A model generated the notes under the pieces. The model did not search any database. It saw nothing but the letters and a program-made list of their open reading frames with translations, and was not told the origin of the DNA. Shown piece by piece: positions 6,511 through 9,055 of a DNA stretch of 9,055 bases. The translations under genes were made by a program, and so were the position numbers. Positions within the stretch are counted from its first letter, which is position 1. Every line of letters starts with the position of its first letter. This DNA is from Anaerolineales bacterium (GTDB lineage Bacteria; Chloroflexota; Anaerolineae; 4572-78; J111), in contig JAAUSP010000293.1 in the NCBI GenBank assembly GCA_012032575.1, positions 1-9,055 on the forward strand, read 5' to 3'.

Positions 6511-7920
6511 TCAAAGTTCACCGAATAACGATTCGGCAGTGACGCCGGTAAGTATTTCTTTGGGCGTTTCCTTATTCGCCTTGTTCTGCTTAAGGCTAGA
6601 GAGCGGCAGCGTAAAGGTAAAGGTGCTGCCCCGGCCCAGCTCGCTCTCGACCCAAATTTGCCCGCCGTGCAGTTCTACCAGAGCTTTGGTGATAGACAAG
6701 CCCAGGCCCGTGCCCAAATAGCGCCGACGCGCAAATTGAAGCTGCTGGCGGTTGACCAACTGCCGGTAATCTTCAAAAACCAGGGGCAGACTCTCCGGCG
6801 ACATGCCCACACCCGTATCTTCAATGCTGATAGAAACCACAGTGCCGTTGAGTACCGCCCGCACCCGGATAGAACCCTTCTGCGTAAATTTAATAGCGTT
6901 GGAGAGCAAATTAAGCAAAATCTGGCGAATTCGCAAACGGTCGGCCATAACCGGGGGCAGACCATCCTCAAGTTCCACATTCAGGCTGACCGCTTTTTGT
7001 TGCAGCGGGTTGTTCACCAGCGGCAGGGTTTCTTCAATCACTTCCCGCAAATTCGTGACTTCCGGCAGCAGAGTCAATTGGCCGGTCTCGATTTTGGTAA
7101 TATCCAAAATATCATTCAGGAGCTTCATCAAATATTCCGAGCCTTCCACGGCCCGGTTGAGGTATTCGGCCTGGTCCGCGGTGATTTCGCCCAAATCGCC
7201 ATCAGCCACCAAACCCGTGGAATTGATGACCGTGTTGAGGGGAGTTCTCAATTCATGGGAGATATTGGTCAGGAAATTCAGCTTCAACTGGTCAGTCTTT
7301 TCGGCGGCGTTACGGGCTTCAGCCAACTGGATGCCCGATAAGACCAGTGACACCTGTTCCTGAAGCTGTTTCAAGGCCATTTGTTCGTAATACCCAAAGG
7401 ATCGTCCCGAACGCTTGGGGCCGATTGTTAAAAAGCCCAAAGACCGACTCCCCATTTCCAGGGGCAAGGTGATGGTATTGGCCAACTCCAGCCGAGGCTT
7501 CGTATGCAGGTGAACCTCCTCCACCAACAAACGGTCCGGAATCTGCTGGCTCAGAAATTGGCTTAACCTTTCTCGGTTATCAATCTCGGTCAGCCGCTGG
7601 CAAAGCAAGTCAATCTTTTCTTTAAAATTGGCGGTATCGGGAAAAAACAGCCGGTCAACTACCCCCTGCGTCCACTCATACAGGGAGTGCAACAAGAGCA
7701 ATGTGGATAAAGTGGTGGCAAAAACAGCCAGGCTGCGGTTAACCTCCTGCAACAGCATACCGGCAAACCAATGAATGAGGGAAAAAATGGTGATGTAGGT
7801 AAAAATCAGGGCCAGGGCAAAGCCGCCCCAAATCAGGGCCAGCCGCCCAATTTCCCATGCCGCCCCAATAGGGGGCCAGGGCCACCAGCGACGATTTTGG
7901 TTAGGCAAATAACGAGCCAT
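6511..7920 (-). CDS. Membrane-bound sensor histidine kinase 2
   Basis: A 469-residue kinase. A basic, Trp/Pro-rich start (1-22) leads to two membrane segments (~27-50 and 64-80), then a coiled or GAF-like linker (~88-200, with [10 protein letters not shown]). The HisKA/DHp domain has H222 in SHELRTPLN. The ATPase domain is canonical: N341 and K344 (LLSNAIKF), D368 (EDTGVGM) and GTGLGLSI at 403-410, so ATP-dependent autophosphorylation is expected. It aligns with kinase 1 from that protein's last two membrane segments onward, and so looks like a paralogue without the PDZ and most membrane segments. An in-frame TAG at 7938-7936 rules out a longer N-terminus. The ribosome site is weak (AGGA about 13 bases before the ATG at 7920). 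It is first in the operon; no extracytoplasmic sensor domain is visible, so it may sense in the membrane or through the linker. Confidence 0.93.
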   Translation of the reverse strand: MARYLPNQNRRWWPWPPIGAAWEIGRLALIWGGFALALIFTYITIFSLIHWFAGMLLQEVNRSLAVFATTLSTLLLLHSLYEWTQGVVDRLFFPDTANFKEKIDLLCQRLTEIDNRERLSQFLSQQIPDRLLVEEVHLHTKPRLELANTITLPLEMGSRSLGFLTIGPKRSGRSFGYYEQMALKQLQEQVSLVLSGIQLAEARNAAEKTDQLKLNFLTNISHELRTPLNTVINSTGLVADGDLGEITADQAEYLNRAVEGSEYLMKLLNDILDITKIETGQLTLLPEVTNLREVIEETLPLVNNPLQQKAVSLNVELEDGLPPVMADRLRIRQILLNLLSNAIKFTQKGSIRVRAVLNGTVVSISIEDTGVGMSPESLPLVFEDYRQLVNRQQLQFARRRYLGTGLGLSITKALVELHGGQIWVESELGRGSTFTFTLPLSSLKQNKANKETPKEILTGVTAESLFGEL

Positions 7921-7967
7921 GCGAGTTTTTAAATCCTACTATCAGCGCTATATTTTTACGCATATAG

Positions 7968-7976
7968 ATAATAGCA
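7968..7976 (-). promoter_or_regulatory. Candidate extended -10 promoter for the kinase operon
   Basis: The minus strand reads TGC-TATTAT, an extended -10 element with five of six matches to TATAAT, in an AT-rich stretch just upstream of kinase 2. No convincing -35 is present. It would start transcription near 7961, about 40 bases before the ATG. Pattern-based only. Confidence 0.35.
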
Positions 7977-8021
7977 CAAAATGGCTCGATTGGCGGTTAC
8001 AGATTGGTTAAGAGAAACGAA

Positions 8022-8049
8022 AAACGCGAGTTAAAAAACCCTCGCGTTT
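8022..8049 (-). terminator. Perfect 9-bp hairpin, probable intrinsic terminator read on the minus strand
   Basis: AAACGCGAG (8022-8030) and CTCGCGTTT (8041-8049) are exact inverse complements around a 10-base loop. On the minus strand the stem runs into TTTTTCGTTT, as in a Rho-independent terminator; on the plus strand the tail is purine-rich. No minus-strand gene lies immediately upstream of it. It may insulate the kinase operon from antisense transcription out of the toxin-antitoxin region, or simply be a palindrome. Confidence 0.5.
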
Positions 8050-8161
8050 AAGAAACATCCTGCACATGAAATTTTAACCTTGTCGGACTCTCGCTTTTCC
8101 AGATGGGATGGATGGTAAATTGGGTTAAACCATGCTGGGCGTTTGTTCCTCTTTTTTACCC

Positions 8162-8190
8162 TTGCACTTTGTTCGCATTCATGCTAACAT
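8162..8190 (+). promoter_or_regulatory. Promoter of the toxin-antitoxin operon
   Basis: TTGCAC (8162-8167) and TAACAT (8185-8190) are spaced by exactly 17 bases, each with four of six matches to the -35 and -10 consensus. The predicted transcription start falls at about 8197, which is also the GTG start of the toxin, so the message could be leaderless. Confidence 0.5.
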
Positions 8191-8196
8191 ATTTGA

Positions 8197-8550
8197 GTGC
8201 GGACCATCAATTTCTACCGAACCGAAACGGGAGATTGCCCGATTGAAGAATTCCTCGACTCCTTACCCAGTAAGCAGGCTCAAAAAGTCGCCTGGGGCCT
8301 CCGCCTGATTGAAGAGCTTGACCTGGTCCCCGGTCAATATTTTGAAAAATAGGTCAACACGGAAGATATTTGGGAAGTACGAGTCCAATTTGGTGGAGAT
8401 ATTTTTCGCTTGCTTGGTTTTTTCGCCGGTTCCTCTTTACTAATCTTGACCAACAGTTTTGCTAAAAAGAGCCAGAAAACGCCCCGGCAGGAAATTGATT
8501 TGGCTACCCGGCGCAAAAATGAGTATTTATCACGACAGAGGAAAAAATGA
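8197..8550 (+). pseudogene. RelE/HigB-type (Gp49-like) toxin interrupted by an in-frame amber codon
   Basis: Read from the GTG at 8197, the frame codes for a 117-codon protein with one TAG at codon 52 (8350-8352) and its natural TGA at 8548-8550. Both sides of the stop look like one phage-derived Gp49/RelE-family toxin. The first part has INFYRTETG, PIEEFLDSL and PGQYFEK. The second has [14 protein letters not shown], a hydrophobic strand, and a C-terminal [11 protein letters not shown] then EIDLATRRK, the basic region typical of this family. Relatives usually have a hydrophobic residue at the TAG position, so one TTG-to-TAG change would explain it. Such toxins cleave mRNA on the ribosome and are held in check by the XRE antitoxin encoded next. 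The truncated 51-residue product should be inactive unless the amber codon is suppressed. The stop overlaps the antitoxin ATG. Confidence 0.85.
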
Positions 8551-8831
8551 GTGACGTCAGTCGATATATAGAAAAACGAATGAAGACAGACGCAGAATTT
8601 GCAGAGGGGTTTGAGATAGGTTATACCAATTTCAAAATTGGGGTGGTGCTTCGTCAAGCCCGAGAATCGGCAGGTTTAACCCAGGAAGAAGTGGCCCGGC
8701 GGTTAAATACGACGAAATCGGCTATCTCGCGGATAGAAAACCATGCCGATGATGTGCGCCTGTCCACGTTGAAACGGTATGCGGAAGCGGTAGGGGCTAA
8801 TCTACAAATCAAGTTAGTGCGGGCTGCCTAA
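8547..8831 (+). CDS. XRE-family (HigA-like) antitoxin
   Basis: This 94-residue protein has an N-terminal charged segment (~1-30, [20 protein letters not shown]) of the kind seen in antitoxins partnered with Gp49/RelE toxins. A lambda-repressor-type helix-turn-helix follows at ~33-88: [17 protein letters not shown], then [29 protein letters not shown] as recognition and supporting helices. It should bind and neutralise the toxin and repress the shared promoter at 8162-8190. The ATG at 8547 overlaps the toxin stop (ATGA) and has AGAGGA four bases upstream (8537-8542), so it can be translated by coupling and independently. It is intact while its toxin is broken, a state in which an antitoxin is tolerated as a regulator or as immunity against related toxins. 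Confidence 0.9.
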   Translation: MSDVSRYIEKRMKTDAEFAEGFEIGYTNFKIGVVLRQARESAGLTQEEVARRLNTTKSAISRIENHADDVRLSTLKRYAEAVGANLQIKLVRAA

Positions 8832-8901
8832 AAATCCCCTCGGCTGTGCCCGCCGAAATGCCCCGTAGCCAGTGGACCTAAATGACCATTTCCTCAATTT
8901 T

Positions 8902-8929
8902 TTCGTGTTAATTCGTGTAATTCGTGGCA
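8902..8929 (+). repeat. Three tandem TTCGTG-units, possible dispersed repeat
   Basis: TTCGTGTTAA (8902-8911), TTCGTGTAA (8912-8920) and TTCGTGGCA (8921-8929) are three consecutive variants of one 9-10 base unit, preceded by a T-run (8898-8903). Similar phrases built on this unit recur between genes in various bacteria, from memory. No gene covers it, and it lies between two toxin-antitoxin loci. Function unknown. Confidence 0.5.
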
Positions 8930-8979
8930 GATAAAACCAACCTCTTTGGCTCTGGCTCGGCCAGGTTAGGGAGAACAGT

Positions 8980-9055
8980 ATGGAAGAGAGATTAGCCCCA
9001 ATTTACCCCGGCGAGATAACTTTTAGAAGAATTTCTAAAACCTGTTGGGCATAAG
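8980..9055 (+). pseudogene. higA: HigA-type antitoxin, start only, frameshifted and cut by the right edge
   Basis: The ATG at 8980 follows a strong AGGGAG site six bases upstream (8968-8973). The first 13 residues, MEERLAPIYPGEI, match the classic opening of HigA/VapI plasmid-maintenance antitoxins. The zero frame then degenerates and stops at TAA 9052-9054, giving only 24 residues. Reading one base later, from 9020, gives LLEEFLKPVGHK to the window edge, exactly the family's continuation. A single surplus base at 9018-9019 therefore breaks the gene (or is a sequencing error). The helix-turn-helix domain should lie beyond the edge. No HigB toxin is recognisable in the 148 bases between this gene and the preceding antitoxin. 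Confidence 0.75.

Noticed and set aside
8103..8246. Possible 47-residue plus-strand peptide upstream of the toxin
   Set aside because: No ribosome site, it spans the predicted toxin promoter, and its end overlaps the toxin in another frame.
8334..8657. 107-codon minus-strand open frame
   Set aside because: Antisense to both the toxin and the antitoxin, with no recognisable protein features.
8902..8929. CRISPR array
   Set aside because: The units are contiguous 9-10 base repeats without spacers.

Overview
The window reads as a signalling and accessory segment of an environmental bacterium, most likely a member of the Chloroflexota. The evidence for this is gene content: a double-cyclase/ATPase protein, multi-membrane-segment PDZ histidine kinases with a GAF-like linker, and scattered RelE/HigA toxin-antitoxin genes. 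It rests on family resemblance, not on a marker gene, so treat it as an inference.

Layout. Positions 1-1748 (minus) hold the N-terminal ~582 residues of a soluble-adenylyl-cyclase-like protein that runs off the left edge: two cyclase homology domains followed by the start of an NTPase module. A 326-bp spacer follows. On the plus strand, 2075-2836 is a zinc-type alcohol dehydrogenase that appears to have lost, in frame, the part of its catalytic domain that holds the zinc ligands. It overlaps by ATGA a 253-residue membrane metalloprotease of the M50 type (2833-3594). A nested inverted repeat (3578-3668) covers both stop codons where this pair meets a minus-strand signalling operon.

The signalling operon is transcribed right to left: histidine kinase 2 (7920-6511, canonical catalytic motifs), histidine kinase 1 (6449-4108, PDZ sensor plus many membrane segments, split in two by a one-base shift in a five-base homopolymer), and a single-domain response regulator (4080-3667). 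Kinase 2 looks like a paralogue of the C-terminal two thirds of kinase 1. Kinase 1 has several substitutions in its ATP-binding boxes. Phosphate probably flows from one or both kinases to the stand-alone receiver, which has no DNA-binding output.

The right end is a toxin-antitoxin patch. A RelE/Gp49-type toxin with an internal amber codon (8197-8550) is translationally coupled to an intact XRE antitoxin (8547-8831). A short reiterated repeat (8902-8929) follows, and then the start of a HigA-type antitoxin that is frameshifted and cut by the window edge (8980-9055).

The most notable global pattern is four independent coding lesions in 9 kb (an internal deletion, two frameshifts and a nonsense codon). 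I found no rRNA, tRNA, CRISPR array, transposase or complete insertion sequence.
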